From: Tetrahymena elliotti 4EA
Lineage: Eukaryota > Ciliophora > Oligohymenophorea > Hymenostomatida > Tetrahymenidae
Direction of reading: 5' to 3'
Length of the DNA stretch: 46,026 bases
Assembly: GCA_000231825.2 (NCBI GenBank)
Contig: JH720381.1
Coordinates: forward strand, 80,803-126,828
In this document: one piece after another, positions 1 to 11,085 of the stretch
Layout: every line of letters starts with the position of its first letter
How positions within the stretch are numbered: position 1 is the first letter of the stretch
The notes under the pieces: model-generated
The model's input: the letters and a program-made list of their open reading frames with translations, nothing else
What the model was told of the DNA's origin: nothing
The model's database searches: none
Made by a program: the position numbers and the translations under genes

Positions 1-695
1 AAAATGTAAGAGATTAATGTATAATACTAAATAATATAAATAATTTAATATAAAAATAATAAATAGAATGAACTTATTTTAATTATTCTTCAATTACTAT
101 TAATATCTACCAACGAAAATTTTTAAATTTATTATATTTTACTTCTCTGAAATTTTATTCTAATTTTTGATCAGGCATTTCAATTTTCCCTATTCTACCA
201 AGCAATTAATCTTAGCCGCTTAACTAACCTGAGGTCTTTCTTTTCTTTTTTACTATGAATTAATAAATTTATAAAGTAAAGGAAAAAGTCTAGATTCATT
301 TATTAAGTAAAGAATCATAAAATTTCTACATAACTTTGATTCAAAAATTGTTTCATTTTATATTTCTTTCTTATTATTTCATAGAAATCTATTAAATTTA
401 TATGGCATTTTTATCTGTTAAGGATAGCATACTATTACTGAAACATTAGCAAAATAAATGACATACAAATAATAATATAAGTGATCTAGAAACCAATACT
501 ATTGATCATTTTGCAAGAAATACTTTATTTGTTAATTAATACCAATTACAAGCATCACCACTCCCAGCTATAAAAATTAAATAGCTGAGCTTGAAATTAA
601 TTTATCATATAAAGTGATTGAAATTTGATAAAACCTTTTAATTTTAGAATTTTTCTATTTAAATATAGAAAATAACTAAAATAAAAAGACAAAAA
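1..695 (-). pseudogene. 3' fragment of TM-family gene, internally deleted
   Basis: This is the 3' end of a TM-family gene (see TM-B), nearly identical to 12336-13343. Relative to that copy about 300 bases are missing (12600-12902 in TM-B), joining 'gaattaata' straight to 'aatttataaag' near position 265. The missing part encodes most of the last three membrane helices. The similarity stops abruptly near 695, so the signal peptide, the ectodomain and the cysteine-rich region are absent. One stretch still reads in frame as a membrane segment (YLIFIAGSGDACNWYQ). The TGA that ends TM-B is TGG here (around 111-113), so the frame runs on toward the left edge. It is most likely a dead recent duplicate. 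The match begins at base 1, so the duplication may continue outside the window. Confidence 0.75.
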
Positions 696-1234
696 AATAC
701 AAAATACAAAAAAATAATATTTGTATAATCTCACTTTTTAGCTAATTCTAGTTTTGATGGTTTTTTAACTTTGAATTTTTGCAAAAATAGATTTTATAAT
801 TTATGGAAACCCTCTGTATCTGTTTCATTTTCTAAAATTTATGGATGTAAAATTTATTAATTTAGGAATAAATCTTTTAATGATATTATTTTTTTTAATC
901 AAATATCCATAATTGATAGTAATTTTACTGTTTGGTAAATGTTTTAATTATAATTAATACTTATTATTATATTGTGTAGAATCACTTCAAAATATTAAAT
1001 AAATTGATTCTTATATTCATATGGTTAAGATACTGAATTATTAATTTATACCCACTATTTCATATGCTATCGCTTTAACAGAATATCCAAGAATAAATAT
1101 TTTGTGAGGTATACTCTAAGAATTGGTAAAGTAAAAAATGAACAAAGAAGATATTAATTTGATAAAGGGTTTATGAATTAGCTCTAAAACATTTAAATTA
1201 AAATAATTTACTTTAAAACAAACACATCTTAAAA
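696..1234. other. intergenic, no gene seen
   Basis: This is A+T-rich sequence between the truncated TM fragment and the stop of TM-A. No conserved motif or recognisable exon was found on either strand. Confidence 0.5.
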
Positions 1235-4200
1235 TCATAGCTAATCTTATTGTAGTATTTTTTTGTTTATTATTAGTCTTTACTTTATTTTAGTACTATT
1301 TGAAAACTACTAGCGAATTAATTTCATATTTGAAATATTTTAATTTAATATGGTTTCAGATATTTCTAACTTACTAATTTTACCAAGTATGTTGTCTGGG
1401 GCATTATTTTAATTCTACTTTTATTTTTTCTTTTTAATTAAAAATGAGATAAGTTCTACTATTAAATTTAATACCATATATATGGTCAGCTCAAATAGTA
1501 TTAATTAAAAGGTAAGTAAAAACGAATAGCTTAAATTATCTAAGAACTGAGCATTTTCATTTAAGTCATATTAGGAGGTGAAAATGTTAAGAATCAGGTA
1601 CTAAATATATAAGCTCAGCCAAAGTATTGAATCAATAATAAAATAGCTATTTGTCAATTTTGAATGAAAGGGTTTCAAGTATATTATTATACAAAAATAT
1701 ACTGATTAGAATACTATTGAAGCAATTGATAAAGCAAACCAATTTTCACTTAGGCTCATATAGCATATAGGCATAAAAATAGATTCATAAAATAAATATA
1801 TTATCATAAAATTTCTACATTTCTTTGATTCAAATATTGTCTCATTTTATATTTTTTTTCTTGTGATTTCATTAAACAAAAATAAATTTTCATTTTCTTT
1901 ATTTCTATTAAGAATTAAATATTACCAGTAAAGAATACCTAAAACAACCAAAATGAAAATTATTAAATAAGTTAATGATACACCTATTTTATTTGTATCT
2001 AATTATAAGAAAAAAGACTTTATTTACTAATTAATTCCTATTATGAGTATTGCAACACCTAGCTGTAAAAACTAAATAACTGATCCTGAAAGAACTTTAT
2101 CAAATATCAATCTTGAAGCAGATAGAATGTATTATTTTTCGCATTTTTCTAGTAGGAAATAGAAAATAGTCAATACAAAAGTACATGCAGAAATCATAAC
2201 AACTCCCTATCCAGATGTATAGAGTAAATCGAAAGAGATATTTTATTCTTAGTATCTTGAGTTCTAAAATTAATTTGAACTTTAATTGAAAAGCTACTCA
2301 AAAAAATTTAAAAATTTGTATGAAGAAGGAGGACATTAACCTATTAATTATAAAAGGAGATTTAGATAAAAAATTTTTGATATATTTTTAAATGGAAAAT
2401 AACAGAATGTCTATTTTACTTTTGATTTCACTTAATGGAGTGTAGATTTAGTTAGGAAGAAGGATATTGACTAATGTGATTTAACTAAGCTTCATGCATG
2501 TTAAGCCATTAACAGCTACTCCAAAGCTAGATTATGATAAAAAGTTTTAAAGAAAACTTAAGAAGGTTGTTGAAGCATATACAGTTTTACTTGAAACATT
2601 TACTTATTCTTAAATTTATTCTATTTAACTAGGACTAAAAGATGATTCATAAACCAAATATTTTAATTTTTCACAAATAGAATTTGAAAATTCATATCCT
2701 TCTTAGCAAACACAACGATTTTCGGATATTAAATATCCACTATTTTAATCACAAGTTATGCAAGTATTATCTAAAAAAAAAAATCTACCAGATTCACATA
2801 TTAAACAGCTTGTGGGAGATGCATCCTTGCAAGTATAGCATGAAGGATCACACTTTTAGCATATTTATCCTCTTTTTAATTTATTAATAAGAATCAATTT
2901 AAAAATTTTATTAAAATAAAAATTGTAAAAATTGTATTATTAATCAAAAGATTTATGTTAAGATTTTAAAACAAAAGTAGTAATTAAATTAAATTCAAAA
3001 AACTAATTAATTAAATTATTCTTTAATTTTTTACTCAGAAAAGTAGTGATCTGAACAAAAAGGTACACATTATCCATTTTTTATATAGTAATTTGATTAG
3101 CATGAAGTACAACTTAAAATTAACCCTGATTGAGAACAACCAGGTATCATATTGAAAACATTTTAAACAGATATTAAACCTCTAGCTTAATTATCTACAA
3201 GTTAATTAACAAAATATAAAAATACCTTTTTGTAAGAAATAATTTATGTTTAGAAAGAATAAAGTAGAACTAAATAATTACTAAATTAAATCTAAATCCA
3301 TTCAAATCTAGGTCTTTGAAATTGGCATATTTTTAAGTGAATAAAGTAGACTTAACTAATATTTTTTATTATTAGACATCATATTATAGTTCATAATAAA
3401 AATCTGAAGTGCTAATAAAGTTCTTTTTAAAATATAAATGAGTAAATATTAAAAATAATAGTACCTTACTATATATTAAAAATAAGAAAATGGAGAACTA
3501 ATCAAAGTTTGGATAGGATCACCAGTTGTCTAAATTTGTTCAAAATTCTGTGCATCATAAAATGTAAATGTTTAACTACTTGTGATTTAAACAAATATAA
3601 CTGATATCTATTTTAATAAATAATATATATATTTTAATGTTTTAAATATTATTCAAGATAAAATCTGCTTAATCTAGCTCATTTTTACATTTTATTAAAA
3701 TTAAAATTTTAATAAATAAACTTATTAACCCTCCCCCCCTCCTCTCTACTTAAAATAGACCCAATTTTGAAAATTTCTGGTGGGACTCTAATTGGTATAT
3801 AATGGTAATAATAAATTTCCACTTAAATATAAAAAGTTAAATTCAATAATAAAAATATTTATTAAAATTTTAATTGTCTTTTTATGAATAAACTATCCAA
3901 AAGTTGTAGAGGATTTGTCTACATTTGGTTTTTCTTGAGTTGAAATTATTAAATTTTTAGCAGATTACACAAAAAAGATAAGTAAATTTTAAAATCGTCA
4001 ATAGTATTTTTACTCCTTCAAACTCTATAACATCAGAAATATTGTTTGCAACAGAATCAATGGATTTAAGAATAGCGAATTTTCCATTTGATATCTAAAC
4101 TTTACACATCTTTTCATCAATCAAGTAGATATTGTACTTTTTCTGATTTAAGAATAAAATAATTTTTCGTATGCAGTTGATTTAAATAATTACACTTATC

Positions 4201-5015
4201 ATTTCTATTTTAGTAAAGTAAGATGAATTTTAGATCTAATACTGATTATTATCACTAAGGAATATCATATCTTCCATGTAAATATAATAATTACTGTAAA
4301 TTGATATATGAGAAGCAGAAGACTTGGGTTTATAAACAGAGTTTCCATTTTACTAAAAGAGTCCATCAAAAGTTGAAGATTAAATAATAAAGTTATTGCT
4401 TGAATCTTTACAAATTAAATACAAATAACTTCCCTTTTTGATAAAGTAAAATAAATTTAAATTTGTATGCTTTACTAAACCAAATATTTTTACCAAATTG
4501 ATTATATTGTATTAATCACAGAGATTATATATTTTAGGTTTTGGTATTTCTTGTAAATAATTTATTCCATTTGAGATCATTTTATTAATGTCAAGTAAAC
4601 AATATATTGATTTGTTTATACCATGTGTTAAAAATAGCATATTCTAGAGTTAATTAACATTAGTTTTTTAAAATATATGATAATAAACATTACATTTAAA
4701 AAAGCAAATCTTAGTTATTTATTAATTGAAAAGTCACAATCTTTTAAGGTATATGTAGCGACTATATATCCTTGAGTATCTAATTAGCTATATCTATTAT
4801 ATTCTTTATTTGGAGAACCATAATAAAGGGTGTAGATAATGGAATTAGTTTCCTAAAAATAAAAAAAATAAGATATTATTGTTATTCAAAAAATAAAATG
4901 AAATTACTTTAATGTAAAATACTAAATTTTATGTATCAAATTATTCTAACTTCTTTTGCTTCGAGATTCTAAAAAAGCTGAATACAATAAATATGAATTT
5001 TAAAAACTTCTACAT
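1235..5015 (-). CDS. TM-A: signal-peptide, cysteine-rich, multi-span membrane protein
   Basis: This is a multi-exon gene with ATG at 5015-5013 and TGA at 1237-1235. Exon 1 reads MQKFLKFIFIVFSFF, a hydrophobic start like a signal peptide. It ends VFYIK at a GT donor, as in the paralogues. Middle exons encode an ectodomain with the family signatures NGKFAIL, ISDVIEFE and FYDAQNFEQI. The exon at about 2640-2885 is cysteine-rich (CQKCDPSCYTCKDASPTSC, then CITCD and CVCQEGY), resembling furin or growth-factor-receptor cysteine-rich repeats. The last exon carries several hydrophobic helices, including FMIIYLFYESIFMPICYMSL, YLKPFHSKLTN and a final LILFELTIYMVLNLIVE. A polar, lysine- and glutamine-rich tail follows. 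Every stretch I translated was open with TAA/TAG as Gln. The molecular function is not recognised. A surface receptor or sensor is a guess from topology. It lies in the same orientation as the kinase-LRR gene upstream. Confidence 0.75.
3610..4005 (-). other. long intron of TM-A with G-rich tract
   Basis: This intron lies between the VIEFEG exon and the ISVIFVQ exon. It is longer than the equivalent intron in TM-C. It contains a C-rich run on plus at 3729-3747 (ccctccccccctcctctc), which is G-rich in the transcript sense. This stands out in an otherwise 80% A+T region. Confidence 0.6.
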
Positions 5016-5169
5016 TTGATACACAGTTAAAATGAATAATTAGTTTTTTCTTCCTTTTAATTATTACAGTTCTTTCTGTCAATTAAAAGATAACAATCTT
5101 TAATTAAATTTTCTTAAAACAAAGTAATGATTACCAATATATCATTTATTAATTAAGCTAGAATTTAAC

Positions 5170-5770
5170 AGTATTCGCTTTTTACTACACACATAGAATC
5201 AGGCTAAAATTTGTATTAAATTCTGTAAATTTACAAATAAATACTTACAAAAGATAAACAATGATCTGAATTTTCTCAAACATTCAAAATTTCATTTTTA
5301 ATAAAAAATAATTTAATCTATTAATAATCTTAATCATTATTTTATTATTTTCATAGACCTGAACAATTATTTACATATTCATCTATCTTAATAATTAGTT
5401 AATCTATTATTTTTTTTTAAATTCGAATTAAATATTCTTTCTTAACCTCATTAAAAATCACCTGAAACTCGGTAAATTTACAAATCAATTATTACTTAAT
5501 ATATACTTATAATAAACGATCCTCTTGATTTTCTCATAAATTTAAAACATAATCTTTTATTAGTAAGATCTATTCATAATCTTAAAAATTAATTTAAAAT
5601 ATTGAGAATCTTAACATTTAATTTATTTTTTTTCATCAATCTTAATCATTAGTTTAATATATAATTTTTTATTCATTCTTTCTTAATCTTGGTTAAAAAT
5701 TGCTTGGATATCAGTAAATGCAAAATCAATCATTTCAAAACTGATCATTCAAACAATTAAATGATCACAA
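5170..5770. repeat. degenerate tandem repeats upstream of TM-A
   Basis: Two to three diverged units of roughly 200 bases. They are recognisable by recurring blocks such as 'cggtaaatttacaaat' / 'ctgtaaatttacaaat' / 'cagtaaatgcaaaat' and 'gattttctcataaattt' / 'gaattttctcaaacatt', and by 'ttctttcttaa' repeated in two units. Part of the unit (cagg/ctgt...aaatttgtaaattt) resembles sequence upstream of TM-C and TM-E (about 23620 and 40500). The block may therefore descend from the family's 5' flank, copied in tandem. No coding exon was seen. Confidence 0.5.
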
Positions 5771-5864
5771 AAATTAAAAATTTGTATTTATAAATTGTAA
5801 GTAATGTAAGTAATATAAATATTCTTAATAATTAGTAGAATATCTTCTTTTTAGTTTCTTAAAA

Positions 5865-6180
5865 ATACAAAATTATATTTGAGCAAACTAAATTATGAAT
5901 AAATGAACAGCTTATACTTTATAAAAACTCTGCTTTTTCTTTAATATTATCTTTGGAATAGGTAATACTTATCATCAAATATAAGATATGAAAGCTGAAC
6001 TAAAAAAAAGAATCTGTAATAAAGTATATTTTAGTTAATTTAAATTTAAAAAATTTTAAGTATGCAGATAATGTAAATATAAGTATTTATGTTTATATGA
6101 AAATTTTGCATGATGATAACCAATTTTCTCTTAAAGCTATATGGCAAAGAGGAAATAATATTTTTGAAGTGAGAGTTAGC
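5865..6180 (-). pseudogene. relic of TM-family C-terminal exon
   Basis: The minus strand aligns by eye with the last exon of TM-B (12690-12920). For example, TTTGATGATAAGTATTACC matches TTTAATGATAAGTATAGC, and AAAGCAGAGTTTTTATAAAG matches the segment encoding EQATFLDN. Substitutions and small indels break the frame, and no upstream exons are present. It is an old fragment of the same family, lying between TM-A and the 3' end of the kinase-LRR gene. Confidence 0.6.
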
Positions 6181-6340
6181 AATTTTTGTGATTTTACACT
6201 TTCAATTTTAAGAAAACAAATTAAAAAAAAATAAATTTTATTAAAATATTTTTAAATTCTTAATACAATACTTACAACTTATAAGCATAAAAAAACATAC
6301 AATACTAAAAAAATTTAACATGTATTTTATTTTTATTTTG

Positions 6341-9300
6341 TCATTTCAAAAATTATTGCTATTTCATACAAGACATACAAATTTAACTAACCTTAATGCT
6401 TTTAAAAGTGTTGGATACAGCAATCTTTATGCGTCTATTAGCAGAAAAATATTAAAACTTTTAAAAATTATAAAAATAAAAATTATTGAAGAAACAAAAA
6501 ATAAATTGTATGATTGCTTGATTAAGAAATCTTAAAACCTAATGAGTGTTTATAAAATTACTTAAGATAGAGGTGTAAATAACAGATATTCTGACACTTT
6601 TCTAAGCTCATCCCAATGTATTTTACTCCTTCTTCATCAATACTATTTGACCTACTCAGAAAATAACAAATTTATTTGAATATGCTTTGAAAATAAGACA
6701 CAGTAGATAAGAAAATTGAAAATAAGAAAAAAAAAATTAAATAAATGTATAAATTGATTGATTAATTTTTTATGAATAAATAAATATTTGATTATAAGTA
6801 ACTTTCATTTTTTTTCTAAATTAAAATTTTTAATTCTTTTGTACTTAATTAATCATTTGTTTAAAAACCAAATTAAATCAATATTTAACAGAATTACTCA
6901 AGATAGAGATATAAAGAACGAATATTTTGACACTATTCTAAGCTCATCACAATATGTTTTGTTCCTTCTGCATGAAGTTGATTGCCACTAATCAGTAAAT
7001 AGTAAATTTATGTAAATTTGTTTAGAAAATAAGAAACAAAAAAATAAGTAAATTTTTAAATTGATTAACTGAGTTTCTATTAATATTTTAATCAATATTT
7101 ATCATAATTACTTTAGATTGAGAGTCAAAGAACTGATATTTTTACACTTTTTTAAGCTCATCCCAATATATTTTGCTCCTTCTGCATGAAGTTGATTACC
7201 ACTAATCAGTGAGTTTAGATTAATATAAAAATCAATATTTATCAAAATTACTTTAGACTGAGACTCAAAGAACTGATACTTTTACACTTTTCTAAGCTCA
7301 TCCCAATATATTTTGCTCCTTCTGCACCAAGATTATTTTAACTAATCATAAAATAACATATTTATTTTAAAAATTAAAAGCAATAAATAGTAAAATTAAG
7401 AAATCAAAAAATAAGATTGATTAATATTGAAATTAATTGAAAAAATAAATAAAAAAAAATATTTAATCAAAATCAGCTTCTACTTACTACTTACTTATTT
7501 ACTAATCTTTCATTCTTTTGTACTGAATTAATTGTTTGCTTAAAAACATAATTAAATAAGTATTTAACAAAATTACTTAATTTCAAGTTTCAAAAAATGG
7601 ATATTTTTGCACTTCTCTAAGCTTGCTCCAATATTTTTTGCTCCTTCTACACCAATTTTATTTTCACTATTCAGAAAATAACAAATTTGAATTTGATTTG
7701 AAAATAAGATGTAATAGTTAAAATATTAAAAGTAAGAATTAAAAAAAAAATCCAATAAATTAAAAAAAAATTAGATTGATAGTTTATTTAATAAATAAAT
7801 AAATATTTCATCAACAGCATCATTTAATTACTTACTACTTACTAACTTGCTTATTAACTTTATTTTGTTGTTTTTTACTTTGATTAATCATAAGCTTAAA
7901 AATCTAATTTAATCAGTAATTAATAAAATTACCTAAGATAGAGGACTAAAGAACTGATATTTTAGCACTGTTCTAAGCTCATTACAGTATTTTTTACTCC
8001 ATCTGAGTCAAGATCATTCGAACTACTCAGAAAATAACAAATTTGAATAAATTTGTATAGAAAACAATTGACAAAATTACAAGAGAACAAGACTCAAAGA
8101 ACTAAGATTTTAACAATTTTTTAAACTCTTCCCAATATATTTTGGTCCTTTTGTACCAAGAATATTTGAACTACTCAAAAATAAAAAATTTTTAAAATTT
8201 GCTTAGAGAATAAGAAGCGATAGATAAGAATATTGAAAGTAATAAATAAAGAAAGAAGTAAATAAATTTATAATTTGTTGGTTGTTTATTTGTTTGATTA
8301 TAAACAAATATTAAAGCTTTTATTTACTTCTTAAATTTATTTCATTCTTTTCTACATAATTAATCATTTGCTGAAAAACCTGTTTATTTTAAAAAAATTA
8401 CCTAAGATTGATAATCAAAGAACTAATATTATGGCATTTTTCTAAACTTCTCCAAATATATTTTACTCCTTTTGCACCAAGACGATTTGAACTACTCAGA
8501 AAATAAAAAATATGTTTAATTGAAAAGTAAAAATAAAGAAATAGGTAAATAAATAAACTCATTATTTAATTTTTCTTTATATTACTTCTTGCTTATTTAC
8601 TTTCTTTCAATTTTTGAACTTTTAGTTAATGATTTGCTGAAATTGTATTTAAAAAATTACCTAATACCTAGACACAAAGAAGTGATATTTTGATACTTTT
8701 CTAAACTCCTCCCAATATATTTTGCTCCTTGTGCACCAAGTAGATTTTCACTATTTAAAAAATAACATTTGTTTTAATTTTTTGGAAGAGCAATAGATAA
8801 GAAAATTGAAAGTAAAAATAAAGAAATAAGTAGATAAATTTAAAATTTATTGATTGCTTCTTTGATAAATAAATATTAATCAAAAGTAGCATTTATGTAC
8901 AGCTTACTTGCTTATTTACTTTATTCCTTTGTTTTTTACTTTAATTAATAATTTGCATAAAACCTATTAAATCAGTAATTAATAAAAATTACTTAAGATT
9001 GAGACTCAAAGAACTGATATTTTAGCACTTTTCTAAGCTCATTCCAATATTTTTTGCACCTTTTGCACCAATACCATTATCTCTATCAGTAAATAAAAAA
9101 TTTATTTTAATCTACTTTGAAAGTAAGAAACTAAAGACAATAAAATTGAAAAGAAAGAATAAAGATGTAAGCCAGTAGATAAGTTTAAATATTTATTAAT
9201 TATTTGCTAGTTTAGTTAACAAATAAATATTTCATCAGAAGCAGCATTTACTCACCTACTTAAATATTTACGATTTTTCTTTCATTTTTACTTTATCATT

Positions 9301-11085
9301 TGTTTACTTAAAACCTATTATTAATTAAATCATTATTTAGCAAAATTACTCTAAATTTAGACCCAAAGAACTGATATTTTGGCACTTTTCTAAGCTGATA
9401 CCAATGTATTTTGCTCCTTCTATACCAATAATGTTGTTGCTACTCAGAAAATAACAAAATTATTTTAATTAATTTTGGAAATAAGGATAAAGAATGCTGT
9501 TTGTACACATAATTACATTCATGATAAATGTACACCCCCCATTCAAACATTTTTAAACGGAGAAAAAATAAACAAGTCTGAATGGGTGGAGGGGAGAGGG
9601 TGTACATTTACCATGTTAGCAGGTATGGTATGCGTATATTTAGCACTAATTAACCAAAAATTAGAAAATTGAAAGAAAATCAGAGATAAATTATTAATCA
9701 ATTTATAAATTAAATAGTTGTTTGATTAATAAATTATTAATCAATATATTATTTCCTTACTACTTAGCTACTATTGAATTATTAAATTTATTTGGTTTTT
9801 TTGTAATTAATAAATAGTTTGCTTAAAGTTTGAATAAAATTACTAAAGATCGAGATTCAAAGAACTGATAGATATTTTAGCACTTTTCTAAGCTCATCCC
9901 TATATTTTTTGCACCTTCCATACGAATACTATTTGAGTTTTTCCTAAAATAAAAAGCTTATTTCATTTATATTATTTATAAAAATTGTTCTTAGTTCTTT
10001 TTGCAATCTGAGGTTCTTAAGAGAATTCTCATTGATATCATCCTAATTTAAATTCAAGAGCAAAGCTTATGTCTAAAGCCTGTGATCTTTGTTTGTTTCT
10101 ACCATATTGGAAAGTATTTCATTGACAAATTCTTATTATTGAGAGTTTTTCAAGAAAGGAATTACTGCTATTAAGCTTTAGGATTTCAATCCCATCCATT
10201 CCTTAGTAGTAAGTCTTCTCTTTAAAAGTTTCAATTAAGATTTACCCAATTGAGAAAATATCAACCTTTAAAATTTAATAATTAAATTTGATTTGTATGG
10301 AATATTTTAATTACTTTTATTGTGTAAGGCTTTTACTTTTTGATAACTTCAGGGGACTTGTAACAATCATTGACTTGAAGAGACTTTGTTATTATAAAAG
10401 AAACTTGTGGATTAATTCAATTAATTAATTAATTTTACTGTCTAAGTTTTCTCAGAAGAAAGATCTGTTATGATCTTAGATAATCTATAATTAACTTTTT
10501 TATATGTAAAGTATTTCAAAATTTTGGTAGTGTCTAATCAATTTTATACCAATCAAGAACTCATTTTTTTATTTGCTAAATAAAATATTGCTAGGTTTAA
10601 TATCACCATGAATGATCCCGTTTTCTTGGAGGACAAGCAAACCCTTCAACAATTGGTAAGACAAAACCACAACTTATTCATAACGAAGCTAATTTGAATC
10701 AAATATTGTGGTTAAATTACCTATGATAATTTATGTTAGTGGTATTATTTTAATAATGTATATTACAATCACAAAGTTCAGTAACTATGCCAACTAATCC
10801 TTCTTCATCATCTTAAATTTTTTCAATAATTTGCAAGACATATCTCTCATTCTTAAGCTTTTAGAGAATCTTGATTTCTTTCTCAAATTCTTATTAATCA
10901 ATCTGGCTTTGTCCCTTAATCTTCTCAAAAACTTTTATTGCTACATAAATCTAAGATTTTTTTGAAAATGCCTTAACTACGTAAGAAGATTCCCCTTTTC
11001 CTAATATCTATTAGAATTGATATCTATATTTTTTGAGGAATGCACTGATTGTTATTCCATTTAATTTTCCTTTTGAATTACCCAT
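6341..11085 (-). CDS. protein kinase with C-terminal LRR array, possibly decaying
   Basis: The ATG is at 11085-11083 (MGNSKGKLNG). The reading runs through a kinase N-lobe (GKGESSYVVKAF, then VAIKVF with the lysine codon at 10933-10935), a hinge (GIVTELC), a catalytic loop HGDIKPSNIL at about 10581-10610, YKSPEV at about 10345-10362 and VDIFSIG at about 10245-10262. After the kinase come about twelve LRR exons of about 90 bases, each like NNLGAEGAKYIGMSLEKC plus QNISSLSLNL. A last exon ends at TGA 6343-6341. LRR exons are at about 9941-9852, 9441-9352, 9085-8992, 8750-8662, 8497-8403, 8177-8083, 8023-7933, 7670-7574, 7340-7243, 7205-7117, 6990-6890 and 6650-6562. Ciliates are known to carry large kinase-LRR families. 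Oddities: the DFG site reads NYR and is out of frame with the catalytic loop; a 4-base duplication sits in the first LRR exon; and the kinase-to-LRR junction has no clear intron. It may be a pseudogene. Confidence 0.7.
6562..9945 (-). repeat. twelve-unit array of single-repeat LRR exons
   Basis: About twelve exon-sized units recur every 130-500 bases. On plus each reads approximately 'gaactgatattttggcacttttctaagctcatcccaatatattttgctcct...' in pieces. On minus each encodes one leucine-rich repeat of the ribonuclease-inhibitor type, about 29-31 residues. All units except the first (about 9852-9941) are open in the expected frame. They start and end with the codon split after its second base, so they splice together in any number. 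The intervening introns share little sequence, apart from 'aaataagtaaataaa' runs. Confidence 0.85.
9520..9615. repeat. GC-rich imperfect inverted repeat inside an LRR intron
   Basis: The left arm at 9520-9545 (catgataaatgtacaccccc, then cattca) pairs with the right arm at 9579-9615 (tgaatgggtgg, ggagagggtgtacattt, accatg). The loop is 33 bases. The right arm carries about 11 extra G-rich bases. The open frame that covers it on plus (9475-9672) has no recognisable protein features. It lies in the intron between the first two LRR exons and is absent from the other introns of the array, so it looks like an insertion, perhaps a small hairpin-ended element. No target-site duplication was confirmed. 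Confidence 0.6.

Noticed and set aside
2684..2887. Open frame on plus, 67 residues
   Set aside because: It is the reverse of the cysteine-rich exon of TM-A, whose minus-strand reading has regularly spaced cysteines shared with four paralogues.
9475..9672. Open frame on plus, 65 residues, with a relatively GC-rich sequence
   Set aside because: It spans the two arms of a hairpin inside an intron of the minus-strand kinase-LRR gene and has no recognisable protein features. It is open by chance of the inserted sequence.
6562..9945. Regularly spaced ~90-base repeats that could look like a non-coding repeat or CRISPR-like array
   Set aside because: Each unit encodes one leucine-rich repeat on minus with proper splice sites. 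Spacers are unequal introns, and the genetic code and composition are eukaryotic (ciliate).
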